Origin: Spirilliplanes yamanashiensis
Lineage (GTDB): Bacteria; Actinomycetota; Actinomycetes; Mycobacteriales; Micromonosporaceae
Direction: 5' to 3'
Length of the DNA stretch: 64,000 nt
Assembly: GCF_016863475.1 (NCBI RefSeq)
Contig: NZ_BOOY01000001.1
Location: 186,001-250,000 of the forward strand
The first letter of the stretch is position 1; every line of letters starts with the position of its first letter. Below, one piece after another: positions 8,078-18,201 of the stretch. The notes beneath the pieces were generated by a model, which did not search any database, was not told where the DNA came from, and saw nothing but the letters and a program-made list of their open reading frames with translations. The translations under genes were made by a program, and so were the position numbers.

Positions 8078-8797
8078 ATGCAGATCGACTGGGCCCGGCT
8101 CCGCGAGGCCGCGATCGACGCGATGCGCCACGCGTACGCGCCGTACTCCGACTTCCCCGTCGGCGCCGCGGCGCTGGTGGACGACGGCCGCCTGGTGGTG
8201 GGCTGCAACGTGGAGAACGCCGGTTACGGCGTGACGCTGTGCGCCGAGTGCGGCGTCGTCTCGTCGCTGCACGCCACCGGCGGCGGCCGCATCGTGGCGC
8301 TGTCGTGCGTCGACGCGCGCGGCGAGCCGCTGATGCCGTGCGGCCGGTGCCGCCAGCTGCTGTGGGAGCACGGCGGCCCCGACTGCCTGATCGAGGCGGT
8401 GCCGCGCCCGCTGCGCATGGAGGAGCTGCTGCCGCACGCGTTCGGCCGCGAGGACCTGGCCGAGGTGGCGAACGCCGGCCCGTCCACCGCGCCCGAGGTG
8501 CCCACCCGGCTGGCCCGGTGGCGCGGCCGCGGCACGGTGTTCGTGCACCCGGACATCCAGGGCGGCAACCAGGTGTGGACCGGCTACTGGGAGCGCGCGG
8601 CCGGCACGACCGGCCCGGAGGCGGGCGAGGAGGTCGGCATCCTGGAGGAGGGGCCGATCTGGGCGTCGGCCGCCGAGGCGGTGGCGTGGGGGCGGGTGCG
8701 CACTCCGCGGGTCGTGGTCGTCGACCGCGACGGCGTCCTGTCGTGGGCGGGCGAGGGCGAGACCCCCGAGGGCATCGGCGCCCGGTGGACGCCGTGA
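8078..8797 (+). CDS. cdd: Cytidine deaminase with an unusual C-terminal extension
   Basis: 239 aa. The first 130 residues are a complete small Zn-dependent cytidine deaminase: CNVENAGYG, CAEC with Cys55 and catalytic Glu57, and PCGRC with Cys88 and Cys91 as the other zinc ligands. It converts cytidine or deoxycytidine to uridine or deoxyuridine. Usual family length is about 130, so residues 135-239 are an added domain. That part contains GTVFVHPDIQGG, QVWTGYWERA and a strand-rich RTPRVVVVDRDGVLSWAG end, and I do not recognise it. The stop overlaps the deoA start by 4 nt. Confidence 0.93.
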   Translation: MQIDWARLREAAIDAMRHAYAPYSDFPVGAAALVDDGRLVVGCNVENAGYGVTLCAECGVVSSLHATGGGRIVALSCVDARGEPLMPCGRCRQLLWEHGGPDCLIEAVPRPLRMEELLPHAFGREDLAEVANAGPSTAPEVPTRLARWRGRGTVFVHPDIQGGNQVWTGYWERAAGTTGPEAGEEVGILEEGPIWASAAEAVAWGRVRTPRVVVVDRDGVLSWAGEGETPEGIGARWTP

Positions 8798-10065
8798 ACG
8801 TCATCGACGTGATCTTGACCAAGCGGGACCGCGGGGTGCTCAGCGACGCGCAGATCGACTGGGTCGTCGACGCGTACACCCGGGGCGAGGTCGCCGACGA
8901 GCAGATGTCGGCGCTGGCCATGGCGATCCTGCTCAACGGCATGACGGCGGGCGAGATCGCCCGCTGGACGGCCGCGATGATCGCCAGCGGCGAGCGGCTC
9001 GACCTGTCGTCCGTGCCGCGCCCGACGGTCGACAAGCACTCCACCGGCGGCGTCGGCGACAAGATCACGCTGCCGCTCACGCCGCTGGTGGCGGCGTGCG
9101 GCGCGGCCGTGCCGCAGCTGTCCGGCCGCGGGCTCGGCCACACCGGCGGCACGCTCGACAAGCTGGAGTCGATCCCCGGCTGGCGGGCGCAGCTGAGCAA
9201 CGCCGAGTTCACGGCGCAGCTGCGCGACGTGGGCGCGGTCGTCTGCGCCGCCGGCGAGGGCCTGGCCCCCGCCGACCGCAAGCTGTACGCCCTGCGCGAC
9301 GTCACCGGCACCGTCGAGGCCATCCCGCTGATCGCCAGCTCGATCATGAGCAAGAAGATCGCGGAGGGCACCGGCGCGCTCGTCCTCGACGTCAAGGTGG
9401 GCACGGGCGCGTTCATGAAGGACATCGACCGCGCCCGCGAGCTGGCCCGCACCATGGTCGAGCTGGGCGGCGCGCACGGCGTGCGCACCGTCGCGCTGCT
9501 CACCGACATGAACACCCCGCTCGGGTACGCCGTCGGCAACGCCATGGAGGTCACCGAGTCGGTCGAGGTGCTGGCCGGCGGCGGCCCGGCCGACGTGGTC
9601 GAGCTGACGCTGGCCCTGGCCCGGGAGATGCTCGACGCGGCGGGCCTGCCGGACGCCGACCCGGCCGCGGTGCTGGCGGGCGGCCAGGCGATGGACGCGT
9701 GGCGGGCGATGATCGCCGCGCAGGGCGGCGACCCGGACGCGCCGATGCCCGCGGCGCGGGAGACCGAGCTGGTGCGGGCCGAGGCCGACGGTGTGGTGAC
9801 CGCGGTGGACGCGTACGCGATCGGGGTGGCCGCCTGGCGGCTCGGCGCCGGCCGGGCCCGCAAGGAGGACCCGGTGAGCGCCGCCGCGGGGGTGTTCCTG
9901 CACCGGCGTCCCGGCGACCCGGTGCGCGCCGGCGACGTGCTGTACGAGCTGCGCGCCGACGACCCGGCCCGGATCCCGGCGGCCCGCGAGACGGCGGCCG
10001 GCGCGGTGACCGTCGGCGCGGCCGCCCCGGCCCCGGCCCCGCTGCTGCTCGACCGGGTGGGCTGA
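8794..10065 (+). CDS. deoA: Thymidine phosphorylase
   Basis: 423 aa from GTG, overlapping cdd by 4 nt (GTGA). Shows KHSTGGVGDK, GRGLGHTGGTLDKLESIPG and SSIMSKKIAEG, all hallmarks of pyrimidine-nucleoside phosphorylases. It splits thymidine or deoxyuridine into base and deoxyribose-1-phosphate, the substrate for the mutase and deoC steps. Translational coupling to cdd makes sense because deamination yields deoxyuridine. Confidence 0.96.
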   Translation: MNVIDVILTKRDRGVLSDAQIDWVVDAYTRGEVADEQMSALAMAILLNGMTAGEIARWTAAMIASGERLDLSSVPRPTVDKHSTGGVGDKITLPLTPLVAACGAAVPQLSGRGLGHTGGTLDKLESIPGWRAQLSNAEFTAQLRDVGAVVCAAGEGLAPADRKLYALRDVTGTVEAIPLIASSIMSKKIAEGTGALVLDVKVGTGAFMKDIDRARELARTMVELGGAHGVRTVALLTDMNTPLGYAVGNAMEVTESVEVLAGGGPADVVELTLALAREMLDAAGLPDADPAAVLAGGQAMDAWRAMIAAQGGDPDAPMPAARETELVRAEADGVVTAVDAYAIGVAAWRLGAGRARKEDPVSAAAGVFLHRRPGDPVRAGDVLYELRADDPARIPAARETAAGAVTVGAAAPAPAPLLLDRVG

Positions 10066-10073
10066 CCGCCGCG

Positions 10074-10754
10074 ATGACGATGGCCGCTCCCGACCCCCGC
10101 GGGGTGCGCGACGCCAGCCTGGACGAGCTGGAACGGCTCGGGCTGCCCCTGCCCCCGCCGCAGTTCCCGCTGGTCTGGGAGCCCGGCGACACCGTCGAGC
10201 TGCGCGGCACCCGCGACATCGAGGCGCGGACCGCCGTGCTGCACGTGGTGGTGGCGCGCTGCTTCGGCATGCCGACCGACCTGGCGATGCAGTGGCTGCT
10301 CGCCTCCCACCTGGTCGACCAGGTGACGCCGCCGGAGTGGCAGTTCGTGATGGGCGGCAGCGGCGACCACCGCTCGTTCGTGCTGCACCACGACGCCGTG
10401 TTCGCGCTGGCCTGGGTGCTGGGCCTGAGCAAGCACCTGGACCCGACGTCGGCGCCGGAGCAGCGGCTGATGCGCCAGATGCCGGACCTGCCGGCGGGGG
10501 AGACGTTCGACGTGTGGCGGGCGCGGGCGCTGGTGGCCCCGCGCGACGCGGTCGAGGTGGCCGCGCTGCTCGACCTCTACTACTGCCTCGACTGGGCGTT
10601 CATGGCGGCGGAGAAGGACGGGCTGCCGCTGCCGGGCGAGGTGGACGGCAACGCGATCGGCCAGCGCCGGTGGGCCCTGGAGTGGGCGGTGGTGTTCCGC
10701 GGGCCGTACCACGAACCGCCCCCGGGCTGGGAGGAGATCGACCTGTCGGTCTAG
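10074..10754 (+). CDS. DUF4272-family protein
   Basis: 226 aa; ATG at 10074 is followed by another in-frame ATG at 10080. The conserved pieces RTAVLHVVVARCFG, FALAWVLGLSK, LYYCLDWAF and RRWALEWAV are typical of DUF4272. The function is unknown. It sits 8 nt after deoA, so it is probably co-transcribed. Its stop overlaps the convergent methyltransferase stop by 4 nt. Confidence 0.85.
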   Translation: MTMAAPDPRGVRDASLDELERLGLPLPPPQFPLVWEPGDTVELRGTRDIEARTAVLHVVVARCFGMPTDLAMQWLLASHLVDQVTPPEWQFVMGGSGDHRSFVLHHDAVFALAWVLGLSKHLDPTSAPEQRLMRQMPDLPAGETFDVWRARALVAPRDAVEVAALLDLYYCLDWAFMAAEKDGLPLPGEVDGNAIGQRRWALEWAVVFRGPYHEPPPGWEEIDLSV

Positions 10755-11548
10755 GCCCAGACCGTCAGGTCGACCGCGGCCGTCACCGTCGCGGGCGCGG
10801 TCTCGCCCGCGAACGTGCGGGCGCTCGGCGTCATGCCGATCAGCGTGCGCACCTCCGCCCCGCTCAGGGTGAGCGTGCGCCGCAGCGTCGTGCGGCCCGC
10901 CTCGGTGAAGCGGCCGCCGAGGCTGTCGCGTACCCGGCCGGGTTTGTCCTTCTCGACTGTGAGCAGGCCGTGCGCCGCGACCAGCTCGCCCAGGTGGTCC
11001 GCGGCCGGGGTGACGACGAGCAGCACGCCGCCGGGGCGCAGGACCCGGCGGAACTCGGCGGCGTTGCGCGGCGCGAACACGTCCAGGACGACGGCGGCGG
11101 CGCCGTCGGCGACCGGCAGCGGCGCCCACAGGTCGGCGCAGGCCGCGCCGGCGCGCGGGTGGGCGCGGGCGGCCCGGCGCAGCGCGGGCTTGGACACGTC
11201 CAGGCCGAGGCCGGTCGCGGCGGGCGCGGCGTCGAGGACGGCGGCCAGGTAGTGCCCGGTGCCGGTGCCCGCGTCGAGCACGAGCCCGTCGGCGTCGGCG
11301 TCGGTGACGGCGTCGGCCAGCGCCCGCGCCACGAAGTCGTAGTGGCCGGCCGCCAGGAACGCCGCCCGGTCGGCGATCATCTCCGCCGTGTCGCCGGTGT
11401 GCGGGCTGCGGCCGGTGAGCAGGTTGACGTAGCCCTGCCGGGCGACGTCGAAGGAGTGGCCGCCGGCGCAGCGCAGGGCGCCGCCGTGGTCGTCGAGGGT
11501 GCCGCGGCAGACCGGGCAGCGCAGCGCCGCCACGATGGTGTCGAGCAT
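10751..11548 (-). CDS. RlmA-like 23S rRNA (guanine-N1) methyltransferase
   Basis: 265 aa from ATG at 11548, rather than the upstream in-frame candidate at 11575, because the conserved sequence begins MLDTIVAALRCPVC. N-terminal zinc ribbon CPVC...C-GGHSF (about 11-32), then GYVNLL, followed by a Rossmann SAM domain with VLDAGTGTGHYLAA. This is the RlmA(I)/RlmA(II) (TlrB-like) arrangement, which methylates G745/G748 in helix 35 of 23S rRNA and in some species gives macrolide resistance. Divergent from add. Confidence 0.88.
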   Translation of the reverse strand: MLDTIVAALRCPVCRGTLDDHGGALRCAGGHSFDVARQGYVNLLTGRSPHTGDTAEMIADRAAFLAAGHYDFVARALADAVTDADADGLVLDAGTGTGHYLAAVLDAAPAATGLGLDVSKPALRRAARAHPRAGAACADLWAPLPVADGAAAVVLDVFAPRNAAEFRRVLRPGGVLLVVTPAADHLGELVAAHGLLTVEKDKPGRVRDSLGGRFTEAGRTTLRRTLTLSGAEVRTLIGMTPSARTFAGETAPATVTAAVDLTVWA

Positions 11549-11579
11549 CCGCCTACCGCCTCCCGTGCCGCCCATACCC

Positions 11580-11585
11580 TAATGT
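11580..11585 (+). promoter_or_regulatory. -10 element of leaderless add
   Basis: TAATGT ends six nt before the ATG at 11592 and no ribosome-binding site precedes the start, so the mRNA probably begins at or next to the A of ATG. Confidence 0.6.
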
Positions 11586-11591
11586 CTTGGG

Positions 11592-12659
11592 ATGGCCGGT
11601 ATCCCGCTCGACGACATCGTCAAGGCCCCGAAGGCGCTGCTGCACGACCACCTGGACGGCGGCCTGCGGCCGGCCACGATCGTGGAGCTGGCCGACGGCA
11701 TCGGGCACGCGCTGCCCTGCACCGACCCGGCCGACCTGGGCCGCTGGTTCGTGGAGTCGGCCGACTCCGGCTCGCTGGAGCGGTACCTGGAGACGTTCGC
11801 GCACACCGTCGCCGTCATGCAGACCGAGGAGTCGCTGCACCGCGTGGCCCGCGAGTGCGCACTCGACCTGGCCGCCGACGGCGTCGTCTACGCCGAGGTG
11901 CGCTACGCCCCCGAGCAGCACCTGGAGAACGGCCTGTCGCTGGACGCCGTGGTCGAGGCGGTGCTGGCCGGCTTCGCCGACGGCTCGGCCGAGGCGGCCG
12001 CCGCCGGCCGGCCCATCCGGGTGGGCACGCTGCTGACCGCCATGCGGCACGCGGCCCGCTCGCAGGAGATCGCCGAGCTGTCCGTGCGCTACCGCGACAC
12101 CGGCGTGGTCGGCTTCGACATCGCCGGCGCGGAGGCGGGCTTCCCGCCCACCCGGCACCTGGACGCGTTCGAGTACCTGCAGCGCGAGAACTTCCACTTC
12201 ACGATCCACGCCGGCGAGGCGTTCGGGCTGCCGTCGATCTGGCAGGCCATCCAGTGGTGCGGCGCCGACCGGCTGGGTCACGGCGTGCGCATCGTCGACG
12301 ACATCACCGGCGGCAAGCTGGGCCGGCTGGCGTCGTACGTGCGCGACAAGCGCATCCCGCTGGAGCTGTGCCCGTCGTCCAACGTGCAGACCGGCGCGGT
12401 CGCCTCGATCGCCGACCACCCGATCGGGCTGCTGCGCGACCTGCGCTTCCGGGTCACGGTCAACACCGACAACCGGCTGATGAGCGGCACGTCGCTGTCG
12501 CGGGAGCTGGCGCTGCTGACCGAGGCCTTCGGGTACGGCTGGGCCGAGGTGCAGTGGTTCACGGTGAACGCGATGAAGTCGGCGTTCATCCCGTTCGACG
12601 AGCGGCTGGCCCTCATCAACGAGGTCGTCAAGCCGGCGTACGCCAAGCTGATCGGCTGA
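11592..12659 (+). CDS. add: Adenosine deaminase
   Basis: 355 aa. Zinc-binding HDHLDGG near residue 20, [10 protein letters not shown] (about 200), DRLGHGVRI and CPSSNVQTG are the adenosine deaminase signatures, and [11 protein letters not shown] supplies the last metal ligand region. It converts adenosine or deoxyadenosine to inosine or deoxyinosine in the cytoplasm. It completes the salvage group fed by the importer upstream, and is separated from it by the reverse-strand methyltransferase. Confidence 0.96.
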   Translation: MAGIPLDDIVKAPKALLHDHLDGGLRPATIVELADGIGHALPCTDPADLGRWFVESADSGSLERYLETFAHTVAVMQTEESLHRVARECALDLAADGVVYAEVRYAPEQHLENGLSLDAVVEAVLAGFADGSAEAAAAGRPIRVGTLLTAMRHAARSQEIAELSVRYRDTGVVGFDIAGAEAGFPPTRHLDAFEYLQRENFHFTIHAGEAFGLPSIWQAIQWCGADRLGHGVRIVDDITGGKLGRLASYVRDKRIPLELCPSSNVQTGAVASIADHPIGLLRDLRFRVTVNTDNRLMSGTSLSRELALLTEAFGYGWAEVQWFTVNAMKSAFIPFDERLALINEVVKPAYAKLIG

Positions 12660-13077
12660 CCCGGACGCCCGCGGGAGGCCCCGGATAACGGAAGTAGCCG
12701 ATCGGCCGACCCGATTCGGCCATCCGGGCATCGATACGTCTACACACATCGCCAAATCCGGCATTCCGGGTTGTCGCTCCGACCTGCGCCGGGCAAGGTC
12801 GTGGGCGGCACGGGTCCCGGACCGGGGAGCCGGGTCCGATGGCGGCGGACGGCGGCAACTCGTCACCGTGCAGGCATCGACCGTGCACTTTAGGTGACAT
12901 CGCGCGAGTGTGTTTCAACTGATCAGTAGCAACCGGGCGTCGTACAAGCGGTCCGCCTGACGCTGCTCTTTCTCTTTGACACTCGTCGTGATGGAATCTC
13001 GGGGGTTCGATCCGCGGGGTCGAAGGGTGTGCGGTGCCTGATCCGCCGGAGAAGGCCCGATCTTGGAGGACGGTGAC
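12660..13077. other. Intergenic region before the conservon
   Basis: No credible gene in 418 nt. It holds TTGACA at 12976-12981, without a clear -10 partner, two direct copies of CCGTGCA (12866-12872 and 12881-12887), and GGAGG at 13065-13069, which is the ribosome-binding site of the kinase gene. The conservon promoter is probably here but I cannot place it. Confidence 0.5.
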
Positions 13078-16000
13078 GTGAGCGAGCGGCCCGGGGCGAC
13101 GAACGGCATGATGTCGCGTCTCCGGCGGCCTGCCGGCCGGCTGCGGGACATGCCGATCTGGTCCAAGCTGGGCCTGATCATGCTCGTGCCGACCGTGGCC
13201 ACCATCATCGTCGGCACGACCGGCCTGGTCGAGCAGATCGACGAGGCGAGCAACGCCGAACGCGCGCGCACCCTCGCCGCGCTGACCGACACCTCCGGTG
13301 AGCTGGTCAACCACCTGCAGAACGAGCGCGCCTTCGCGATCATGATGCTGTCGGCCCGCAACGACACCGCCAAGGCCGCGGCGCTGCGCCTCTACACCAC
13401 CGAGCAGCCGCTCGTCGACGAGGCCAAGAAGCCCTACTCGCAGCAGCGCGCCGCCCTGAGCGACCTGCCGGGCAAGCTCGACCTGCTGCTGTCGCGCCTC
13501 GACCGCAACCTCGAGGACCTGCCGGCCATGCGCAGCCAGATCGCCAACGGCACCATGCGCCTGAGCGAGACGGCCGACAACTACGAGGTCCTGCTCTCCG
13601 ACCTGCTCGACCTGCGCGACTCGTCCGCCCAGCTGTCCGGCGACACCAACCTGTCCGACCGCATCCGCACCGCCGCCGCCGTCGCGCGCAGCAAGGAGTT
13701 CCTCTCCCAGCAGCGCATCGTCGTGCACGAGATGCTCGGCCAGAACCAGCTCACGCCGAAGCTGCGCAACGACTACACCGCCACCCAGACCGGGCAGGCG
13801 CAGGCCGTGCAGACCATGAAGTCGACGGCCACCGACGCCGAGCGGCAGACCTACGAGCAGATCGTCAGCGGCCCCGACCTGCGCGCGTCGACGAACTACA
13901 ACGCCTACGTGCAGGCCCGCGCCACCCCCGACATCAGCGACGTGCCGTTCAACGCCGAGCTGTGGGACAACGCGATGCGCGGCCACGCCAAGCTCGTCCG
14001 CGACGTCGAGGCCCAGTTCGACGACCAGATCCTCGCCGACGCCACCGAGCGCCGCGACAGCGTCAACACCCGCGTCTTCGTCGAGACCGCCCTGCTGCTC
14101 GGCATGCTGCTGCTGGCCATCCTGTTCGCCTGGCTCGTCGCCCGGTCGATGGCCCGGTCGCTGCGCGAGCTGCGCCAGGGCGCCCTCGCCGTCGCCCAGT
14201 TCGGCCTGCCGCACGCCGTCGGCCGGCTGCGCGACCCGGCCCTGGTCAACAGCCAGATGACTCCGGCGCAGGTGGCCGACCAGATCGCCGAGCCGCTGCC
14301 CGTGCGCAGCCGCGACGAGTTCGGCCAGGTGACCGAGGCGTTCAACGCGGTCCACCTCGAGGCCGTCCGCACCGCCGCCGAGCAGGCCGCGCTGCGCTCC
14401 AGCGTCTCCACGATGTTCGTCAACCTCGCCCGCCGCTCCCAGATCCTGGTCGACCGGCTCATCGGCCACCTCGACCGGCTGGAGCGCGGCGAGGAGGACC
14501 CGGACCGCCTGGCCGAGCTGTTCCAGCTCGACCACCTCGCCACCCGCATGCGCCGCAACGACGAGAACCTGCTGGTCCTCGCCGGCGCCGACTCCACCCG
14601 CGTGCAGCGCGAACCGGCCGCCCTCATCGACGTGCTGCGCGCCGCCCAGTCCGAGGTGGAGCACTACACCCGCATCGAGTTCGGCACCGTCGACCGCGAG
14701 CTGGAGGTCGCCGCCCACGCGGTCAACGACCTCGTGCACCTCGTCGCCGAGCTGTTCGACAACGCCACCGCCTTCTCCCCGCCCGACTCGCACGTCATGG
14801 TCGAGGCGCGGCGGGTCGGCGACCGGGCCACCCTCTACGTCGAGGACCGCGGCATCGGCATCAGCCCCGACCAGCTGCGCGACCTCAACGAGCGGCTCGC
14901 CAACCCGCCCATGGTCGACGTCGCCGTCTCCCGCATGATGGGTCTCGTCGTGGTCGCCCGGCTGGCCAACCGGCACGGCGTCCGCGTCGAGCTGCGCCCG
15001 TCCGACGAGCGCGGCACCGTCGCCGACGTCACCCTGCCCGCCGCCGTGCTCGTGCCGCGCGCCGTCTCCGGCGGCCGCGTGCAGGCCGGCGTCGGCGGCC
15101 CCGCCGCGTACGACGGCGGCGGCCGCGCCGAGGACACCATGGTCCAGCGTTCCCCGTTCGGCGCCCCGCTCGCCCTGGAGAGCGGCCCGTCGCGGCCCAC
15201 CTCCGGCGGCGGCTTCGGCTCGCCGTACGAGCCGGCCGGGCGCCCGTTCGACCCCAACCCGCCGCTGAACGGCGGCGGCATGCTCGGCACCGGCGGCCCG
15301 CGCTCCATCCCCGCCTGGTCCGACCTGACCGGCGCCGGCGCCGGCCCGGCCGGCGGCACCAACGGCAACGGCACCAACGGCGCCAACGGCAACGGCGGCC
15401 GCGGGCCGAACGGCTTCCACGGCCCGCAGCAGCAGCCGTCGGCGTTCCCCGCCTCCGGCCCGCCGAGCGACCTGCCGCGCCGCCGCACCGACTTCGACGA
15501 CGGCCACACCGGCCCGATCCCGCGCCAGCTGCCGGCCAACCCGGAGAACTTCCGGCCCGACCCGTACCGTGGCGGCCCGGCCGTCCCGCCGGTGTCCGCG
15601 CCGCCGGTGCCCCCGGTGTCGGCCCCGCCGCTGCCCGGCCGCCCGGTCTCCGGCCCGCCCGTCTCCGCGCCGCCCGTCGCGTCCGCGCCGCCCGTCACGT
15701 CCGCGCCGCCGCACCCGTCGCTGGTGTCGCCGAGCGGGTCGTACCCGGTCGTGCCGCCCGGCGTGCAGCGCCCCGACGTGCCCGGCCGGCCGCAGTCCGG
15801 CCCGCCCGCCCCGCCGGCGTGGCCGCCGGTGCCGAGTTCCGGCGCCCCGGCCGTGCCCGAGAGCCTCGCCGCCGCGCTCGACATGACGGCGGAGATCCCC
15901 AGGGTCCGTCCGACCGATGCCGGAAGCACTGGTCAGCAGCCTAAGGTCGGCCCGGTGGACCGGCAGCCGGACGAGCAGCGCACGGCCGCCAAGCAGGCGG

Positions 16001-16680
16001 CGGCCGCGGCGCACCAGGCTGCCGCGAACCAGGCCGCCGCCGCCCAGCGGGCCGCCGCCGAGCAGGCCGCCGCCGCCAAGCGGCAGTCCGCCGAGACCCA
16101 GGCGCGCATCTCCGACGAGACGATGGAGCTGCCGATCTTCCGGGAGCTCGAGTCGGCGTGGTTCCGCACGCAGCGCACCGACGACACCCCGAAGGCCGCG
16201 AACGGCACCGCCGCCACGTCCGCCAACGGCGTGCAGTCGCAGCGCTTCTCCACCGCCGAGCAGCCGCCGCGCACCCCGGTGCCGCAGCAGGCGCAGCCGT
16301 CCGACCGGCGCGCCGAGCCGGCGCCCGCCGCGGAGGCCCCCGCGCCGGCCCCGGCCGCCCGCGGCGGCGGCAACAGCCCGTGGCAGACGGCGGCCGACGA
16401 GGGCTGGCAGGCGGCCCGCGCCGCCGAGAGCAACGTCGCCAGCGTCAACACCACCACGACCGCCGGCCTGCCCAAGCGCACGCCGATGGCCCAGCTCGTC
16501 CCCGGCGGAGTCGACCGGGGCGGTCCCTCCGTCCAACGCCGGACGCCCGAGGCGGTGCGCGGGCTGCTGTCCGCGTACCATCGCGGGGTTCAGCGCGGCC
16601 GTTCCAAGGATCAACCGACCGCCACGGACGAAACGCCGGGCGGGCAGTCCTCGCAGGCTGGCAAGGAGCATGAGGAATGA
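13078..16680 (+). CDS. cvnA: CvnA: sensor histidine kinase-like protein of a conservon
   Basis: 1200 aa from GTG (GGAGG eight nt upstream). Transmembrane segment 1 at about 25-48, extracellular NIT-type sensor region to about 335, transmembrane segment 2 (337-356), HAMP-like linker, [10 protein letters not shown] as the likely phospho-acceptor helix (about 483-492), then a GHKL ATPase domain with [10 protein letters not shown] (N box), VEDRGIGI (G1) and [10 protein letters not shown]. From about 660 to 1000 the chain is Pro/Gly/Ala-rich with many APPV repeats. The tail 1015-1200 has SAWF, GW, AGLPKR, LVPG and RGVQRGR motifs. It is first in the canonical cvnABCD order and overlaps cvnB by 4 nt. 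Confidence 0.93.
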   Translation: MSERPGATNGMMSRLRRPAGRLRDMPIWSKLGLIMLVPTVATIIVGTTGLVEQIDEASNAERARTLAALTDTSGELVNHLQNERAFAIMMLSARNDTAKAAALRLYTTEQPLVDEAKKPYSQQRAALSDLPGKLDLLLSRLDRNLEDLPAMRSQIANGTMRLSETADNYEVLLSDLLDLRDSSAQLSGDTNLSDRIRTAAAVARSKEFLSQQRIVVHEMLGQNQLTPKLRNDYTATQTGQAQAVQTMKSTATDAERQTYEQIVSGPDLRASTNYNAYVQARATPDISDVPFNAELWDNAMRGHAKLVRDVEAQFDDQILADATERRDSVNTRVFVETALLLGMLLLAILFAWLVARSMARSLRELRQGALAVAQFGLPHAVGRLRDPALVNSQMTPAQVADQIAEPLPVRSRDEFGQVTEAFNAVHLEAVRTAAEQAALRSSVSTMFVNLARRSQILVDRLIGHLDRLERGEEDPDRLAELFQLDHLATRMRRNDENLLVLAGADSTRVQREPAALIDVLRAAQSEVEHYTRIEFGTVDRELEVAAHAVNDLVHLVAELFDNATAFSPPDSHVMVEARRVGDRATLYVEDRGIGISPDQLRDLNERLANPPMVDVAVSRMMGLVVVARLANRHGVRVELRPSDERGTVADVTLPAAVLVPRAVSGGRVQAGVGGPAAYDGGGRAEDTMVQRSPFGAPLALESGPSRPTSGGGFGSPYEPAGRPFDPNPPLNGGGMLGTGGPRSIPAWSDLTGAGAGPAGGTNGNGTNGANGNGGRGPNGFHGPQQQPSAFPASGPPSDLPRRRTDFDDGHTGPIPRQLPANPENFRPDPYRGGPAVPPVSAPPVPPVSAPPLPGRPVSGPPVSAPPVASAPPVTSAPPHPSLVSPSGSYPVVPPGVQRPDVPGRPQSGPPAPPAWPPVPSSGAPAVPESLAAALDMTAEIPRVRPTDAGSTGQQPKVGPVDRQPDEQRTAAKQAAAAAHQAAANQAAAAQRAAAEQAAAAKRQSAETQARISDETMELPIFRELESAWFRTQRTDDTPKAANGTAATSANGVQSQRFSTAEQPPRTPVPQQAQPSDRRAEPAPAAEAPAPAPAARGGGNSPWQTAADEGWQAARAAESNVASVNTTTTAGLPKRTPMAQLVPGGVDRGGPSVQRRTPEAVRGLLSAYHRGVQRGRSKDQPTATDETPGGQSSQAGKEHEE

Positions 16681-17081
16681 CATCAACGCAGGATCTCGGT
16701 TGGCTTCTCGCCAACTTCGCTGACCGCGTGCCGGGGGTCGCCCACGCGATCGCCGTCTCCGCGGACGGCCTGTTGCTCGCGGCTTCCCGCGATCTGCCGC
16801 GTGACCGCGCCGACCAGCTGGCCGCCATCGCGTCCGGCCTGGTCAGCCTCACGCAGGGCGCCGCTCGCTGCTTCGAGGGCGGTGCGGTGCTGCAGACGGT
16901 GGTCGAGATGGACAACGGGTTCCTGTTCCTGATGTCGATCTCCGACGGCTCGTCGTTCGCGGTCCTCGCGGCCCGCAGCTGCGACGTGGGCCAGGTGGGC
17001 TACGAGATGGCGCTGCTCGTCGACCGGGTCGGCGACGCGCTCACGCCCGCGCCGCGCAGCGCGGCCGGGATGCTGGGCTGA
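16677..17081 (+). CDS. cvnB: CvnB: roadblock/LC7 domain protein
   Basis: 134 aa, ATG overlapping the cvnA stop (ATGA). A single roadblock/LC7 domain with [18 protein letters not shown] and [11 protein letters not shown]. Conservon CvnB proteins are small MglB-like partners that act on the CvnD GTPase and link it to the kinase-like CvnA at the membrane. Confidence 0.95.
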   Translation: MTSTQDLGWLLANFADRVPGVAHAIAVSADGLLLAASRDLPRDRADQLAAIASGLVSLTQGAARCFEGGAVLQTVVEMDNGFLFLMSISDGSSFAVLAARSCDVGQVGYEMALLVDRVGDALTPAPRSAAGMLG

Positions 17082-17158
17082 CGCCCTGCCTTCGTCGCGG
17101 GCAGTGGCAAGCTTGACGGACAGCGACAGTCCTACGGGTCTAGGGAAGGGGTGTAACG

Positions 17159-17542
17159 GTGACGATGGCCGAACGGGATGAACCGACCGGCGCGCTGGTC
17201 CGGCCGTATGCCGTGACCCGCGGACGGACCCGGCCGAGACTGGAGATCGCCCTCGAGGCGCTCGTCGAGACCACCAACCGCGGCCGCACCGGAGCTTCCG
17301 GCGTCGGAAGCACGGGCAACGAGCACCAGTACATCGCGGCGATGTGTGACAACGGGTTGCAGTCGCTCGCCGAGATCGCCGCGCGGATGCACATGCCGCT
17401 CGGCGTCGCTCGGGTCATCGTCGCCGACATGGCCGCCGACGGCCTCGTCGCGGTGCACGAACCGACATCCTTGGAGGACGAACCGGATGCGGTGGGCACG
17501 GAACTGCTGGAGAGGGTGCTGAGTGGACTTCGCAGGCTCTGA
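17159..17542 (+). CDS. cvnC: CvnC: DUF742 protein
   Basis: 127 aa from GTG with GGAAGGGG seven nt upstream. The DUF742 domain has a winged-helix-like C-terminal half (SLAEIAARMHMPLGVARVIV) and the typical VRPYAVTRGRT beginning. Third conservon component. The gap from cvnB is 77 nt, the only real break in the operon. The last 20 nt overlap cvnD. Confidence 0.95.
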   Translation: MTMAERDEPTGALVRPYAVTRGRTRPRLEIALEALVETTNRGRTGASGVGSTGNEHQYIAAMCDNGLQSLAEIAARMHMPLGVARVIVADMAADGLVAVHEPTSLEDEPDAVGTELLERVLSGLRRL

Positions 17543-18131
17543 CAACTCGCGCCGGCCTGCCGCCGGTCGCGTGACATCGGCGAAGATCGTCATCGCCGGT
17601 GGCTTCGGCGTCGGCAAGACGACGCTCGTCGGCTCGGTCTCGGAGATCACGCCGCTGACCACCGAGGCGATCATGGCGTCGGCCAGTGTGGGTGTCGACG
17701 ACAACCGGCAGGTGCCGGGCAAGACGACCACCACGGTCGCCATGGACTTCGGTCGCATCAGCATCGATCGCGACCTGATCCTGTACCTGTTCGGCACCCC
17801 CGGCCAGACGCGGTTCTGGTTCATGTGGGACGAGCTGGTCCGGGGCGCCATCGGCGCGGTCGTCATGGTCGACACGCGGCGGCTCGCCGACTGCTTCGCG
17901 GCGATCGACTTCTTCGAGCACCGGCGGCTGCCGTACCTGGTGGCCATCAACTGCTTCGACGGCATGCAGTACCACAACGCGCAGGACGTGCGGGACGCGC
18001 TGGCGATCTCGAGCGACGTGCCCGTGGTCAGCTGCGACGCGCGCAACCGCGAGTCGACGAAGAACGTGCTCATCTCGCTCGTCGAGTACGTCCTGACGAT
18101 GCGCCGCCAGCGCGCCGTCGCCCCGGCCTGA
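17523..18131 (+). CDS. cvnD: CvnD: small Ras/MglA-like GTPase
   Basis: 202 aa from GTG, overlapping cvnC. G1 motif GGFGVGKTT, a Thr-rich switch I (GKTTTTVAMDFG), G3 FGTPGQTRF and a G4 equivalent NCFD in place of NKxD, which is usual for CvnD. It acts as the GTP-dependent switch of the conservon with CvnB as its partner. A strong hairpin follows the stop. Confidence 0.95.
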   Translation: MDFAGSDNSRRPAAGRVTSAKIVIAGGFGVGKTTLVGSVSEITPLTTEAIMASASVGVDDNRQVPGKTTTTVAMDFGRISIDRDLILYLFGTPGQTRFWFMWDELVRGAIGAVVMVDTRRLADCFAAIDFFEHRRLPYLVAINCFDGMQYHNAQDVRDALAISSDVPVVSCDARNRESTKNVLISLVEYVLTMRRQRAVAPA

Positions 18132-18152
18132 CCGCCGGCCGCACCAGCACCC

Positions 18153-18188
18153 GCGACGCCCACGCCTCTTCGCAGGCGTGGGCGTCGC
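18153..18188. terminator. Bidirectional terminator hairpin, conservon / VOC gene
   Basis: A 15-bp perfect stem (18153-18167 with 18174-18188) and a CTTCGC loop. It lies 21 nt after cvnD and 14 nt before the end of the convergent VOC gene, so it can serve both. Confidence 0.85.
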
Positions 18189-18201
18189 GCTGCGCCCGGC
18201 G

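Noticed and set aside
13001-13020. TTCGATCC sequence resembling a tRNA T-arm
   Set aside because: The flanking bases do not form the 5-bp T stem and no acceptor, anticodon or D arm can be built around it.
12628-16686. A 1352-codon open frame on the minus strand opposite cvnA, and similar long frames elsewhere
   Set aside because: High-GC DNA with GC-rich third positions keeps antisense frames open. Its translation is repetitive Arg/Gly/Val/Leu without domains, while cvnA on the other strand has clear motifs and operon structure.
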